From: Collinsella sp. An307
GTDB taxonomy: Bacteria; Actinomycetota; Coriobacteriia; Coriobacteriales; Coriobacteriaceae
Assembly (NCBI RefSeq): GCF_002161805.1
Contig: NZ_NFIP01000003.1
Coordinates: forward strand, 46,341 to 110,340
Direction of reading: 5' to 3'
DNA: 64,000 bases
Of the stretch, positions 24,965 to 34,263 are shown piece after piece; the first letter of the stretch is position 1; each line of letters begins with the position of its first letter. Below the pieces are notes generated by a model. The model saw only the letters and a program-made list of their open reading frames with translations, was not told the DNA's origin and did no database searches. Made by a program: the position numbers and the translations under genes.

Positions 24965-26542
24965 ATGAGCACGTGGTTGGACGACGGCATTTTCTACGAG
25001 ATCTATCCGCAGAGCTTCAACGATACCAACGATGATGGCATCGGCGATATCCCCGGCATCATCGAAAAGCTCGATTACATCAAGGAGCTCGGCGCGAACG
25101 CCCTGTGGCTGAACCCCTGCTTTGTCTCGCCCTTTGGAGACGCCGGCTACGACGTTGCCGACTACTGCCAAGTGGCGCCGCGTTACGGCACGAACGACGA
25201 CCTCATCCGCCTGTTTGACGAGTGCCACGCGCGCGGCATGCACGTGCTGCTCGACCTGGTGCCCGGCCACACCTCTATTGAGCATCCGTGGTTCCGCGAA
25301 TCCTGCAAGGCTGCCGAGAACGAGTACACCGGCCGTTACGTGTGGAACGATAGCGTCTGGGCACCTATGGACATCAAGGGCATCAACGGCGTGCTGCGCG
25401 GTATCTCGGAGCGCAACGGCGCCGTGGGCGTGAACTTTTTTGCCTTCCAGCCCGCGCTTAACTACGGCTTTGCCGAACGCGACCAGCCGTGGCAGAGCGC
25501 GGTCGATAGCCCCGAGGCCCTCGCCACGCGCCAGGCCATGAAGGACGTCATGGCGTTTTGGCTCGAGCGCGGCTGCGACGGCTTCCGCGTGGACATGGCG
25601 GGCTCGCTCGTCAAAAACGACCCGGGCCAGGAGGCGACCATCGCGCTTTGGCAGGATATGCGCGCCTATCTCGACGCCAACTATCCCGATGCCGTCCTCA
25701 TCTCCGAGTGGGGCGAGCCGGACAAGACCATTCGCGCCGGCTTCCACATGGACTTCTTGCTGCAGTTTGGCACGTCGCACTACATGGATCTGTTCCGTCG
25801 TCCGGAGCACAGCACCATTACGCCGCATCCGTTCTTCAGCCGCGAGGGCGCCGGCGACGCAAGCGAGTTTGTGGCCACCTACAAGCGCAACCTCGACCTC
25901 ACCGACGGCCGCGGCCTTATGTGCATCCCCTCGGGCAACCATGATATGGAGCGCCTGCGCCGCTACCTCGACCCCGAAGAGATGAAGATGGCCTTTGCCT
26001 TCATCCTCTCTATGCCGGGCTGCCCCTTCATCTACTATGGTGACGAAATCGGTATGCGCCACCTGGACGTCACCTCCGTCGAGGGCGGCTACATGCGTAC
26101 GGGCGCCCGCTCGCCCATGCAGTGGGACGAGGGCAAGAACTTTGGGTTCTCCGGCGCCTCGGCAGAGGACCTCTATATCTCGCAGGATCCCGCGGACGAC
26201 GCGCCGACGGTCGCTGCCGAGATGGCCGATGACTCATCGCTGTGGCATGAGGTGCAAAAGCTCATCGCCCTGCGCAAGGCCACGCCGGCGCTCGGTGTGA
26301 ATGCTGCCATTGAGTTTGCGTACTGCGAGAAGGACGCCTATCCGCTCGTGTACCTGCGTTCCGAGCGCGCCGAGGGCGGCCAGCGCGTGCTGGTTGCGCT
26401 AAACCCTGCCGACCGTCCTGCCACCTGCCCGTGCCCCTACGAGGCAGACGAGGTTATCTACACCTTGGGCGGCACCTCGGAGCTTGCGGACGGAACGCTC
26501 GCCATGCCCGCGGCGAGCGCCACGTTCTTCACGGTCCGCTAA
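24965..26542 (+). CDS. GH13 alpha-glucosidase/trehalose-type enzyme
   Basis: 525 residues. Conserved GH13 regions are seen: DLVPGHTS (region I, His in place), GFRVDMAG with nucleophile Asp210, ISEWGEP with acid/base Glu248, and SGNHDM with stabiliser Asp327. The start FYEIYPQSFNDTNDDGIGDI is typical of the oligo-1,6-glucosidase / trehalose-6-P hydrolase subfamily. No signal peptide, so it acts on imported alpha-glucosides. Two LacI-type operators upstream predict sugar-controlled repression. Exact substrate is not clear. Confidence 0.92.
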   Translation: MSTWLDDGIFYEIYPQSFNDTNDDGIGDIPGIIEKLDYIKELGANALWLNPCFVSPFGDAGYDVADYCQVAPRYGTNDDLIRLFDECHARGMHVLLDLVPGHTSIEHPWFRESCKAAENEYTGRYVWNDSVWAPMDIKGINGVLRGISERNGAVGVNFFAFQPALNYGFAERDQPWQSAVDSPEALATRQAMKDVMAFWLERGCDGFRVDMAGSLVKNDPGQEATIALWQDMRAYLDANYPDAVLISEWGEPDKTIRAGFHMDFLLQFGTSHYMDLFRRPEHSTITPHPFFSREGAGDASEFVATYKRNLDLTDGRGLMCIPSGNHDMERLRRYLDPEEMKMAFAFILSMPGCPFIYYGDEIGMRHLDVTSVEGGYMRTGARSPMQWDEGKNFGFSGASAEDLYISQDPADDAPTVAAEMADDSSLWHEVQKLIALRKATPALGVNAAIEFAYCEKDAYPLVYLRSERAEGGQRVLVALNPADRPATCPCPYEADEVIYTLGGTSELADGTLAMPAASATFFTVR

Positions 26543-26624
26543 CGCTCTCGGCAGAGGCGGGATGGCTGTCGTCTGGTAGCGCCTTCTACAGGTTGGCGCC
26601 CGACCAGTCAGTGTCCTCTACAGG

Positions 26625-26676
26625 AAACCGAGTTTACCAGCTGCTCAAGCTCGTTTTGCGCTGGTAAACTTGGTTT
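26625..26676. repeat. Palindromic element, GTTTACCAG/CTGGTAAAC family, copy 1
   Basis: AAACCGAGTTTACCAGC (26625-26641) and GCTGGTAAACTTGGTTT (26660-26676), one mismatch, 18-nt spacer. It lies between convergent genes. Outer ends are A- and T-rich, as in bidirectional terminators. A second copy with a longer stem is at 62444-62503. Confidence 0.8.
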
Positions 26677-26706
26677 TCATGCATTAAGGGGTCACGGAAA
26701 CCAAGG

Positions 26707-27348
26707 TTACCGTCTAAAAGGATGAAGCCTGCGCGCAAGGCGGCACGCCCCGGGGCGTACGGCCTCGGACGCAAAGGGGGAAGCGGTCCGCACCGAGAGG
26801 ATGAGGCGGTCGATTGCCTCGGAGACGGGGCGGCGGAACATGCCCATGCGCGGGCTGCGGGTAAGTCGCGGGAGTACCTCGGCGCTCGCGACGGCAAGAT
26901 GGCCCGACCAAGCGAGACCATCCCGGCGGCACGCCTGTGCGAGCGCGCCGAAGGCCTCATCGATGTTGCGCTGGTCTGCGCCGTCGCTTGCGGCCACGTC
27001 CGCTAGGGCGCCCACAGCATAAACGCGGGCGCCCGGCACGACCATGTGGCTTAGCTCGGGCACGTGGGGGCACTCCGCGGCGAAGCCGATGACGGCGGCA
27101 TCGAAGCGGCCCGTCTCGCCAAGAGCGCCTTGAGTGCCGGTTGACATGTCTGGTAGAGAGATTCGCTGCAGTGAGGGTATAGCCGCCGCATTGCCGTGCC
27201 CTGCCGCAGAAAGACGGGCATATACGGCAAAGGCCTCGGCAAAATCATCCAGCAATAAACCAGCAGCTTGGTCGAGCTCCCGCAGAGGCTCAGGTGAGTC
27301 CGCCGGAGCCTTGGCATGCACAAGAAGGATACGTTGCGGAGCCCCCAT
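26707..27348 (-). CDS. Hypothetical protein with flavodoxin-like features
   Basis: 213 residues from ATG 27348, eight bases after the PHP gene stop, so translated in the same operon. It opens with a beta strand ILLVHAKAP, has FDAAVIGFAAE, and near the C-terminus GLAWSGHLAVASAEVL, a layout reminiscent of flavodoxin-fold NADPH-FMN reductases (in which a x-G-L-x-W-G-G-G-L segment is common). The phosphate-binding loop is not clear, and no reaction is assigned. Confidence 0.6.
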   Translation of the reverse strand: MGAPQRILLVHAKAPADSPEPLRELDQAAGLLLDDFAEAFAVYARLSAAGHGNAAAIPSLQRISLPDMSTGTQGALGETGRFDAAVIGFAAECPHVPELSHMVVPGARVYAVGALADVAASDGADQRNIDEAFGALAQACRRDGLAWSGHLAVASAEVLPRLTRSPRMGMFRRPVSEAIDRLILSVRTASPFASEAVRPGACRLARRLHPFRR

Positions 27349-27356
27349 GGCAGCCT

Positions 27357-28199
27357 CTACGCGTCGATGGGATGGAAGACGGGCTCCCAACCCTCAAACG
27401 TGCAGTATTCGGTGTAGCCGAGTTCGGCGAGGCGCCGCTTGACGAGGGCAAGATACGCCCCCAGATGCGCCGGCTCGTGCGAGTCGCTGCCGACGGTGAT
27501 GATGCGACCGCCGAGGTCACGGTAGAGGCGAAGGATCTCGGTGCAGGGCTGGAGGTCGGGAAGGCCGTAGCGGAAGCTCGAGGTGTTGACTTCGATACCC
27601 TTGCCGTCGGCGATAGCGCGGGTGAGAATCTCGGCGATTACGTCGCGGCTGTTCTCAAAGGGATAGATGCCCGCGTCGTCGTAGCGTTTGATAAGGTCAA
27701 GATGGCCGAGCACGCTGTAGCCCGTGTAGTTCGTGACGACTTTGAGCATTTCCTCGTAGTACGCGTCGTTGTACTCCTTCTGGGTGCGGCCGCGCTGAAA
27801 ATCGCCGGTCCAGAACTCGGCATCGCCTACCTGATGGATGGAGAGGATGGCAAAGTCCATCTCCCCGCCCCAGCGCGAGAGCAGCTGTTCGTAGCGGTCG
27901 ATGGTGTGCATCTGCACGCCGAGCTCAAGGCCGCGCTTTACGGTGAGGTCGCGCGCATAGCGGTCGCGCACCTCGGCAAGGGTGGGGAAGTAGCGCTCGT
28001 AGTCGACGTTGAGGGCCGGCTCGCCGTCGAATACGGGGGCAAGCTCAGGGTGGTCGATGTCGGGCTTGATACCGTAGTCCACGTGATCGGTAAAGCAGAT
28101 CTCGGAGAGGTTCAGCCGGATGGCGTCGCGGCAGATGTCGTCGACGGCGTAGACGGAGTCGTCGCTGAACTCGGAGTGAACGTGGTAGTCGGCGAGCAT
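27357..28199 (-). CDS. PHP-domain phosphatase (histidinol-phosphatase type)
   Basis: 280 residues from ATG 28199 (RBS GGGAGGG). Metal-binding motifs of the PHP family run in order: DYHVHSEFSDDS, FTDHVDYG, ILSIHQVGD, LGHLDLIKRYD and GSDSHEPAH. Size and motif spacing match HisK-type histidinol-phosphatases and related sugar-phosphate phosphatases. No other his genes are nearby, so a broader phosphatase role is equally possible. Confidence 0.88.
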   Translation of the reverse strand: MLADYHVHSEFSDDSVYAVDDICRDAIRLNLSEICFTDHVDYGIKPDIDHPELAPVFDGEPALNVDYERYFPTLAEVRDRYARDLTVKRGLELGVQMHTIDRYEQLLSRWGGEMDFAILSIHQVGDAEFWTGDFQRGRTQKEYNDAYYEEMLKVVTNYTGYSVLGHLDLIKRYDDAGIYPFENSRDVIAEILTRAIADGKGIEVNTSSFRYGLPDLQPCTEILRLYRDLGGRIITVGSDSHEPAHLGAYLALVKRRLAELGYTEYCTFEGWEPVFHPIDA

Positions 28200-28226
28200 G
28201 GACCCTCCCAAAGCGGTGAACGGCAC

Positions 28227-28526
28227 TTAGTCGAGCTTGATGTGCTCGATATCCTTGCGGCTGCTCGCGCGGTAGAGGGAGAAGCGGCGTCCAATGACCT
28301 GGACGACTTCGGCGCCGAGCGCCTGGGCGAGGTCGTCTGCCGCCTCGCGCGCGGTGAGCATGGAGCTGTCGAGGACCGAGCACTTGATGAGCTCATGTGC
28401 CTCAAGGCTGTCGCTTGCCTGCGCGATGATGCCGTCGCTGATGTCGCCTTTGCCGATCATGACAACGGGGTCGAGGTGATGCGCGAGGCTGCGCAGCTGT
28501 CTGACTTGGCGTCCGGTGAGTGCCAT
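28227..28526 (-). CDS. yhbY: YhbY-family CRM-domain RNA-binding protein
   Basis: 99 residues: the CRM domain begins MALTGRQVRQLRSLAHHLDP, has the GKGDISDGI loop (family G-K-x-G) and ends GRRFSLYR. YhbY binds pre-50S ribosomal particles. It heads the minus-strand operon with the PHP and flavodoxin-like genes. Confidence 0.92.
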   Translation of the reverse strand: MALTGRQVRQLRSLAHHLDPVVMIGKGDISDGIIAQASDSLEAHELIKCSVLDSSMLTAREAADDLAQALGAEVVQVIGRRFSLYRASSRKDIEHIKLD

Positions 28527-28744
28527 TAGCTTCTCTCTTTCTTCGGCGCTGGGCGCCGGTAGGGTTCAAGTTCTCCCACGATACCGCATATACCTCGCGC
28601 AAGACAACGCAAATGCCGATTGTGCAGCAGAAAGGTCAGGCAGCACACGATTTTCTCCGTATGCCGATACGTCCTCACGCGAGCGGGCCGCCTTGGATAC
28701 TATGGTGTGAACAAACGACAGCCGACGGCAGAAAGTAGGCCGCT

Positions 28745-29890
28745 ATGGATACGAACGATAAGGCAAACGAGCCGGTAAACGAGCTCGAGGTGTTTCCGGG
28801 TGCTTTCGCGACGGAGGAACCGCCTACGGCAGGCGAGCCTTCAGTCGCCCCCGAGGCGACCGAGCGCCCTGCGGAGGGCACCGAGTCCGAGTCGCCTGCG
28901 CCTGCAGCCGAGGATGCCGACCCCGCCGCGCAGGTGGCTGACTCCGCCGCGCAGGCAGCTCCCGCCACCCCAGAGGAGCCCGAGGTCAACCCCTGGAACG
29001 GTCCGGTGGATCCCGACTATGGGAAGGAACCCGAGGTCAACCCATGGAACGGACCCATGGACCCCTCATATGGGGAGGGCACTCCGGCTGCCAAGGGTCG
29101 GCGCGGTATCGGCGCGGGTGCTGTAGTGGCCATTGGGGTGATCGCCGTGGTGATTGCCGTTGCGATTGCCTTCGTAGGGCCGCACCTCTTAAAGCCGACG
29201 GAGCCTGCCCGGGAAGATGACCAGGTGTTTGAGGGGCTCGACCCGCTTGATCACGACACGTTTGACGATGGTTTTGCCGACGATATCTTTGGCGAGGATG
29301 CCGAGGACATCGAGAGCTACCTCGACGAGGGCGAGGACTTCGCCTATGGCGGGGCCGTGTCGCCCGAGGGCCTCGACGAGCAGGAGCGCGCCATCTACGA
29401 CGCTGCCGACGAGCGCCTGGCGGCGCTTGCCGCGGCAGATCCAGTGGAGACCTCGCTTATCGCGGCGCTGGTGTCGGAGGGTTTTGCGGACCAGATGGAG
29501 ATCTTCACCCTCTCCGACTGCGGGGTCGACGCGGAGGAGTACGCCCGTGTCATGCTCGAGGATATGAGCTACACCATCAACGACGTCTATGCGAGCTACG
29601 AGGACGATGCCGCGCTCGTGCGCACGACCGTGACCTGCCGCGACGTCTTCTCGGTTATCGACGAGTTCAACACGTTGATGGATGTCTACAAGAACTCGGA
29701 GGAGTACGCGGTCTCGAGCTACGAGGAGGACGTCGAGCGCGTGGGCATCATGTTCATGGAGGCGGCGCGCCGCGCACCCCTAAACGATGGCTATGCGATG
29801 GATCTTGTCCTGCGCAATGTCGATGGCGCGTGGAAGATCGACGAGGAAAGCTGGGAGGCCGACCTCGACTACCTCTTCGATGTCGAGTAA
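28745..29890 (+). CDS. Single-pass membrane protein with acidic Ala/Pro/Glu-rich N-terminus
   Basis: 381 residues from ATG 28745. The first ~120 residues are low complexity (Ala, Pro, Glu) with a tandem repeat PEVNPWNGPVDPDYGKE / PEVNPWNGPMDPSYGEG (about residues 79-115). One membrane helix follows (GAGAVVAIGVIAVVIAVAIA). The outer part is strongly acidic and ends in a globular region resembling bacterial DUF5105-like extracytoplasmic domains (ending WKIDEESWEADLDYLFD). Family is unassigned; the NPWNG repeat is unusual. A terminator follows. Confidence 0.75.
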   Translation: MDTNDKANEPVNELEVFPGAFATEEPPTAGEPSVAPEATERPAEGTESESPAPAAEDADPAAQVADSAAQAAPATPEEPEVNPWNGPVDPDYGKEPEVNPWNGPMDPSYGEGTPAAKGRRGIGAGAVVAIGVIAVVIAVAIAFVGPHLLKPTEPAREDDQVFEGLDPLDHDTFDDGFADDIFGEDAEDIESYLDEGEDFAYGGAVSPEGLDEQERAIYDAADERLAALAAADPVETSLIAALVSEGFADQMEIFTLSDCGVDAEEYARVMLEDMSYTINDVYASYEDDAALVRTTVTCRDVFSVIDEFNTLMDVYKNSEEYAVSSYEEDVERVGIMFMEAARRAPLNDGYAMDLVLRNVDGAWKIDEESWEADLDYLFDVE

Positions 29891-29983
29891 GCGATAGGTT
29901 GCGCTTCCTCAGGGCGGACGCGCAATACAGCGAAGTGCCGCTCCGTGCAAAGCCGGGGTCTCGTCTCGAATACTACATGTTGT

Positions 29984-30023
29984 AGCGCCCGCCGCGCGTA
30001 CAAGCGTGACGGGCGCTGTTTTT
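29984..30023 (+). terminator. Rho-independent terminator
   Basis: AGCGCCCG (29984-29991) pairs with CGGGCGCT (30010-30017), followed by GTTTTT. It ends the membrane-protein transcript before the nrdJ promoter. Confidence 0.75.
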
Positions 30024-30102
30024 CGGTGAGCGGCGAGCGAGATGTTGAAGAGGTCGTTGAGGCGAGGCACAGGGGCGCAGGTCGAGAAAAGATACCTAAG
30101 AG

Positions 30103-30149
30103 AGACTATATATAGGGCGTCCATTCGCCTAATACCCTACATCTTGTAT
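30103..30149. promoter_or_regulatory. Pair of NrdR boxes upstream of nrdJ
   Basis: AGACTATATATAGGGC (30103-30118) and ACCCTACATCTTGTAT (30134-30149) both fit the 16-bp NrdR box (consensus ACACWATATATWGTGT) and are 31 bp apart centre to centre, the usual spacing. A third, weaker match (ATACTACATGTTGTAG) is at 29970-29985. NrdR represses ribonucleotide reductase genes when ATP/dATP is bound. No cobalamin riboswitch is seen here. Confidence 0.75.
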
Positions 30150-30303
30150 GTATATTGGCGCTCAAGTTGATAGACTTTTGTCGGCTGGCTCTATCGTGGA
30201 CGTTCAGCGCGTGTCATTTCTCTGTCCGCACGGGCCGCCATACTGTTCGCAAGCATCCGGAAGCGCGGGGCAGGGCCCCGGGCCGGTGAGAGAGCGAGGG
30301 ATC

Positions 30304-33300
30304 ATGGCTACGACCGTTGACGAGCTTATCGTGAGGCGTTTCACACAAGCGCTGGATGCGCCCGAGAACGCGGGAAAGACGGTGTACGACCTGTTCGAGT
30401 GGTCGGAGCGGTCGGTACACCTCGCCGACTACAAGACGGGCAAGACCCTCTGCGACATGGAGGGGCTCGAGTTCCCGGCAAACTACTCGCAAAACGCCGT
30501 CGACATCATCGCATCTAAGTACTTCCGCCGCGCAGGAGTGCCCGGTGGCGGCAGCGAGACCTCCATGCGCCAGGTGGCACATCGCATGGTCGATTTTTGG
30601 GTGGCGGCATTGGTGGACGAGGGCCTTGTCGACGAGGGCGACGAGGCACAGATTCTCTACGACGAGCTCGTCTATATGATCTTGGACCAGAGGTTCGCCC
30701 CCAACTCGCCGCAGTGGTTCAACACCGGCCTCAAGCGTGCGTATGGCATCGCCGGCGAGCCGCAGGGCATGTACTATGTCGAGCCCACCACCGGTGAGGT
30801 GGTCGAGGCGCTGGATCAGTACACGCGCACACAGGCGTCTGCATGCTTTATCGTGAGCGTTGAGGATAAGCTGCTCGGTGAGCACTCCATCTCCGATGAG
30901 TTTGTGACCGAGACCAAGCTCTTCAAGGGCGGCTCGGGCACGGGCTCCAACTTCAGCGCGTTGCGCGCCGAGGGAGAGCGCCTCTCGGGCGGCGGCGTGT
31001 CGAGCGGTGTCATGAGCTTCCTGCGCGGTCTCGACCGTAACGCGGACGCCATCAAGAGCGGTGGCACCACGCGCCGCGCCGCCAAGATGGTCTGCCTTGA
31101 TATCGATCACCCCGATATCGAGAAGTTCATCACGTGGAAGGCCAAAGAGGAGGACAAAGCCCTCGCCCTCATGAAGATGGGCTATGACGGCGACATCAAC
31201 GGCGAGGCCTACGCCACCGTGTCCGGCCAGAACTCCAACAACTCCCTGCGTATCGATAACGAATTCATGGCAAAGGTCGCTGCGCTCGACGAGGATCCGG
31301 ATGCCACCTACCTGCTGCGCGGCCGCGTGGACCGCGCCCTTGACCGCGAGGTATCGGTCGCGCACATCTGGAATGAGTTCAACGAATGCGCCTGGCGCTG
31401 CGCCGACCCGGCACCGCAGTTCTCGGACACCTTTAACGAGTGGCACACCTGCCCGGGTGGCGAGGACGGTGTTGTGGGAGCGACCTATAACCGGCTGAAC
31501 TCGACAAACCCGTGCGGTGAGTACGCGTTCCTCGACGACTCGAGCTGCAACCTCGCCTCCATTAACGTCTACCGCTTCTTCGACCCTGCGACGGGTGTCT
31601 TTGACGTCGAGGGTTACGAGCATGCCATTGACCTCATCCAGTTGGCGCTCGAGGCATCGATTGCGTGGGGGCAGTTCCCCACAAAGGACATCGCGCGCAA
31701 GACCTATCGGTTCCGCGCGACGGGCCTTGGCATCTCCAACCTTGCGAGTCTGCTTATGGCCAAGGGTATGCCCTACGATTCGCCCGAGGCACGTGCCCTC
31801 GCCTCCGCGCTCGTGGGGACGCTTACCGGCCGCAGCTACGCGGCGTCGGCAATCATGGCGCGCAAGGTGGGGCCGTTTGACTGCTTCGATATCAACAAGC
31901 GCCATATGATGCGCGTCATCCGCAACCACGCCCGCGTGGCGGGCGCCAGAAACGACCCGTTCGAGGAGCTCACCATCGAGCCACCCGTCGTCGACTTCGA
32001 CCTGCTCGTTCAAGCGGGGGAGGGCGAGCTTGCGCAGGCGCTCATCGAGAGCTGGACGTTTGCCGAGGAGCTCGGCGAGCGCTACGGGTATCGCAACGCG
32101 CAGGTGAGCGTGCTTGCGCCCACGGGCACCATCTCGTTTGCCATGGACTGCGGCGCCACCTCCATCGAGCCGTTCTTTAGCCACATGATCTACAAGAAGC
32201 TCTCCGGCGGCGGCTTCATGACGCTCGCAAACCCCGTCATCGGCGATGCTCTGGCGCATCTCGGCTATACCGACGAGGAGGTGTCGGACATTCTCGCCTA
32301 CGTTCAGGCGACCGACGACAACGGCATGATCGTCGACGGCAAGATCGAGGGCGCGCCGCATCTCAAGCCCGAGCACCTGCCCATCTTCGATACCGCAAAC
32401 ACCTGCGGCACCGGCGAGCGCTATATCGACCCCAGGGGCCATGTCCTTATGGTCGCCGCGCTCACGCCGCTTGTCTCGGGCGCCATTTCCAAGACGGTGA
32501 ACCTGCCTCACTCTGCCACCGTCGACGACTTTAAGGACGTCATCATGCTCTCGTGGCAGACGGGGTGCAAGGGCATCACGCTGTATCGCGATGGATCCAA
32601 AAACGCCCAGCCGCTCAACAACTCGCTGGTGGATGACGAGACCGACCGCGACCTCGGCGACCTCTCCTACGCAGACCTCCTCGCCTATGCGCGCTCGGCA
32701 AAAGAGCAGATCATGCGCGATGCTCCGGCGCGTGCTGCGGAGCGTCGCCGCATCATCGGTATCCGCAACGGCCACACCCATCTGGCGCAGATCGACGGCG
32801 TCAAGATCTACACCACGGTCAACCGCAACGAGGACGGCGAGATTGCCGAGCTCTTTGTGACGACCGACCGTGAGGGCACCACCATCATGGGCCTGCTGAA
32901 CTCGCTCTCCAAGACCATCTCGGTCATGCTCCAGTACGGTATTCCCGCCGAGCGCATCTCCAAGATGCTCCGCGGGCAGATGTACGAGCCCTACGGCTTT
33001 GTCCAGAGCCATCCCAACATCAAGTACGTGACGTCCATCTCAGACCTCATCTCCAAGGTGATCGATATCGAGCTTGGTGACTACTCACGCGTGCAGGTAA
33101 AGCCTGAGGGTTGGGGTCAGATCGCCGGAGCCACGCCGGCGCCGGCGACCGCGCCCGTTGCCGTGGAGCCCGCCTTTGACGAGGAGCCCGTTGCGACGGA
33201 AGAGGAGCTGAACCGCCTTACGGCCGTCAAGGAGCAGGAGCTCGAGGAGGAGACCGGTCAGGTCGATACCAAGGACTTCTTCACGGCGGCGTTTGTGAGT

Positions 33301-33441
33301 GAGGCGGTGCACGATACGGCGATTCACGGCGAGCGCCTCTACGACGGTAGCGTCTGCCCTAACTGCGGCAGCTCTCGCATGGTGCAGAACGGGACTTGCA
33401 AGGTTTGCATGGACTGCGGGACCACAACCGGCTGCAGCTGA
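30304..33441 (+). CDS. nrdJ: Class II (adenosylcobalamin-dependent) ribonucleotide reductase
   Basis: 1045 residues from ATG 30304 (RBS GAGCGAGGG). It has the class II layout: PNSPQWFNTG, ACFIVSVEDKL, the glycyl-radical-free catalytic NPCGEYAFLDDSSCNLASIN, APTGTISFAMDC and SGAISKTVNLP. The C-terminus has a zinc-ribbon-like tail CPNCGSSRMVQNGTCKVCMD then CGTTTGCS, used to re-reduce the active site. It makes deoxyribonucleotides for replication, independent of oxygen, with vitamin B12. The gene converges with a membrane protein gene only 5 bp away. Two NrdR boxes predict repression by NrdR. Confidence 0.96.
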   Translation: MATTVDELIVRRFTQALDAPENAGKTVYDLFEWSERSVHLADYKTGKTLCDMEGLEFPANYSQNAVDIIASKYFRRAGVPGGGSETSMRQVAHRMVDFWVAALVDEGLVDEGDEAQILYDELVYMILDQRFAPNSPQWFNTGLKRAYGIAGEPQGMYYVEPTTGEVVEALDQYTRTQASACFIVSVEDKLLGEHSISDEFVTETKLFKGGSGTGSNFSALRAEGERLSGGGVSSGVMSFLRGLDRNADAIKSGGTTRRAAKMVCLDIDHPDIEKFITWKAKEEDKALALMKMGYDGDINGEAYATVSGQNSNNSLRIDNEFMAKVAALDEDPDATYLLRGRVDRALDREVSVAHIWNEFNECAWRCADPAPQFSDTFNEWHTCPGGEDGVVGATYNRLNSTNPCGEYAFLDDSSCNLASINVYRFFDPATGVFDVEGYEHAIDLIQLALEASIAWGQFPTKDIARKTYRFRATGLGISNLASLLMAKGMPYDSPEARALASALVGTLTGRSYAASAIMARKVGPFDCFDINKRHMMRVIRNHARVAGARNDPFEELTIEPPVVDFDLLVQAGEGELAQALIESWTFAEELGERYGYRNAQVSVLAPTGTISFAMDCGATSIEPFFSHMIYKKLSGGGFMTLANPVIGDALAHLGYTDEEVSDILAYVQATDDNGMIVDGKIEGAPHLKPEHLPIFDTANTCGTGERYIDPRGHVLMVAALTPLVSGAISKTVNLPHSATVDDFKDVIMLSWQTGCKGITLYRDGSKNAQPLNNSLVDDETDRDLGDLSYADLLAYARSAKEQIMRDAPARAAERRRIIGIRNGHTHLAQIDGVKIYTTVNRNEDGEIAELFVTTDREGTTIMGLLNSLSKTISVMLQYGIPAERISKMLRGQMYEPYGFVQSHPNIKYVTSISDLISKVIDIELGDYSRVQVKPEGWGQIAGATPAPATAPVAVEPAFDEEPVATEEELNRLTAVKEQELEEETGQVDTKDFFTAAFVSEAVHDTAIHGERLYDGSVCPNCGSSRMVQNGTCKVCMDCGTTTGCS

Positions 33442-33446
33442 TTGCC

Positions 33447-34160
33447 CTAGGCGCCGAGTTCTAGGGTGTAGATGCGCCCGCCCTCCTCAGTGAGGCGAAG
33501 TTCGGAGCCTTGGAGCTCCATCCCGGTGACGGTGCCTTCCTCCTGCGTTGGTTCAGAGGGAAGAGAACCGTCACCGGGGATGAAGCTTTGCAGGTAGAAG
33601 CTGCCATCGAGGTTGGATACGACGTAGATAACGCCGTTATAGGTGGCCATGCCCACCGGTTCTCCGGTCACAAGGAAGACCGTCAGAGGGTCGGCGCTGG
33701 AGCCGATGTTTTGCCGGGCGAGGGCATAGTCGCCCTCGGGCGTCATCTCAAACGAGTAGGTGAAGCCTATAACGTCAAGTGTTCCCGAGGCGTCAGCGGT
33801 GGCAGATGCGGTGGCATCGGCTTGGTCTGTGGCGATGAGCTCATCTGCCACGGGCTCGTCTGCCATAAAGGCGCGCAGGACCGCGCCGCCCACAAACCAG
33901 ATGAGCGCGCAGGCGAGCGCGATGCCTATGACCGCGCCTGCTATCGCGCCGGCATGACCGCTCGACGTTGAGCGCCCTAGCGTTTCGGCCCGCGCACGAC
34001 CGACGCCGGCGGCAGCCTGGCGCTGGCGCGTACGCTCTCTCGTATCGACGGTGCGCGCGGCGCGATGGGCGGCATCGGCGGCATTGATGGGCGCGTGCGC
34101 GCCCCGCGGTGCCGCGGCATGGCGCGGGGCGGTCTTCTTTGCGTGCTTGGCTTCGGTCAC
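33447..34160 (-). CDS. Single-pass membrane protein, unknown function
   Basis: 237 residues from GTG 34160 (RBS GGGAGT). A basic, Ala/Arg-rich cytoplasmic part (about 70 residues) is followed by a membrane helix (GAIAGAVIGIALACALIWFV) and an extracytoplasmic region of beta-rich composition (FSYSFEMTPEG-like, GVIYVVSNLDGSFYLQSF). No family is recognised. It lies downstream of the aldo/keto reductase gene on the same strand. Confidence 0.7.
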   Translation of the reverse strand: MTEAKHAKKTAPRHAAAPRGAHAPINAADAAHRAARTVDTRERTRQRQAAAGVGRARAETLGRSTSSGHAGAIAGAVIGIALACALIWFVGGAVLRAFMADEPVADELIATDQADATASATADASGTLDVIGFTYSFEMTPEGDYALARQNIGSSADPLTVFLVTGEPVGMATYNGVIYVVSNLDGSFYLQSFIPGDGSLPSEPTQEEGTVTGMELQGSELRLTEEGGRIYTLELGA

Positions 34161-34209
34161 GGTGTACTCCCAAACGGTTTCAGGCGCTTTGTCTGTCAGT
34201 CAGGTGCTC

Positions 34210-34263
34210 CTAAGAATCGAAACGCCCCTAAGGGTCGAAACGCTCCTAGGAATCAAAACGCTC
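34210..34263. repeat. 18-bp tandem repeat, three units, over a gene end
   Basis: Three 18-bp units (34210-34227, 34228-34245, 34246-34263) differ at 2-4 positions. Read on the minus strand each encodes six codons ending in TAG: ERFDS-stop, ERFDP-stop and GRFDS-stop, in one frame. The first-read unit is the true C-terminus of the aldo/keto reductase. Confidence 0.85.

Noticed and set aside
30150-30303. Cobalamin riboswitch before nrdJ
   Set aside because: No B12-box-like core was found in the leader; NrdR boxes explain the region better.
30214-33012. 932-codon open frame antisense to nrdJ
   Set aside because: Same effect of GC-rich third positions; no protein family features, and NrdJ motifs are on the plus strand.
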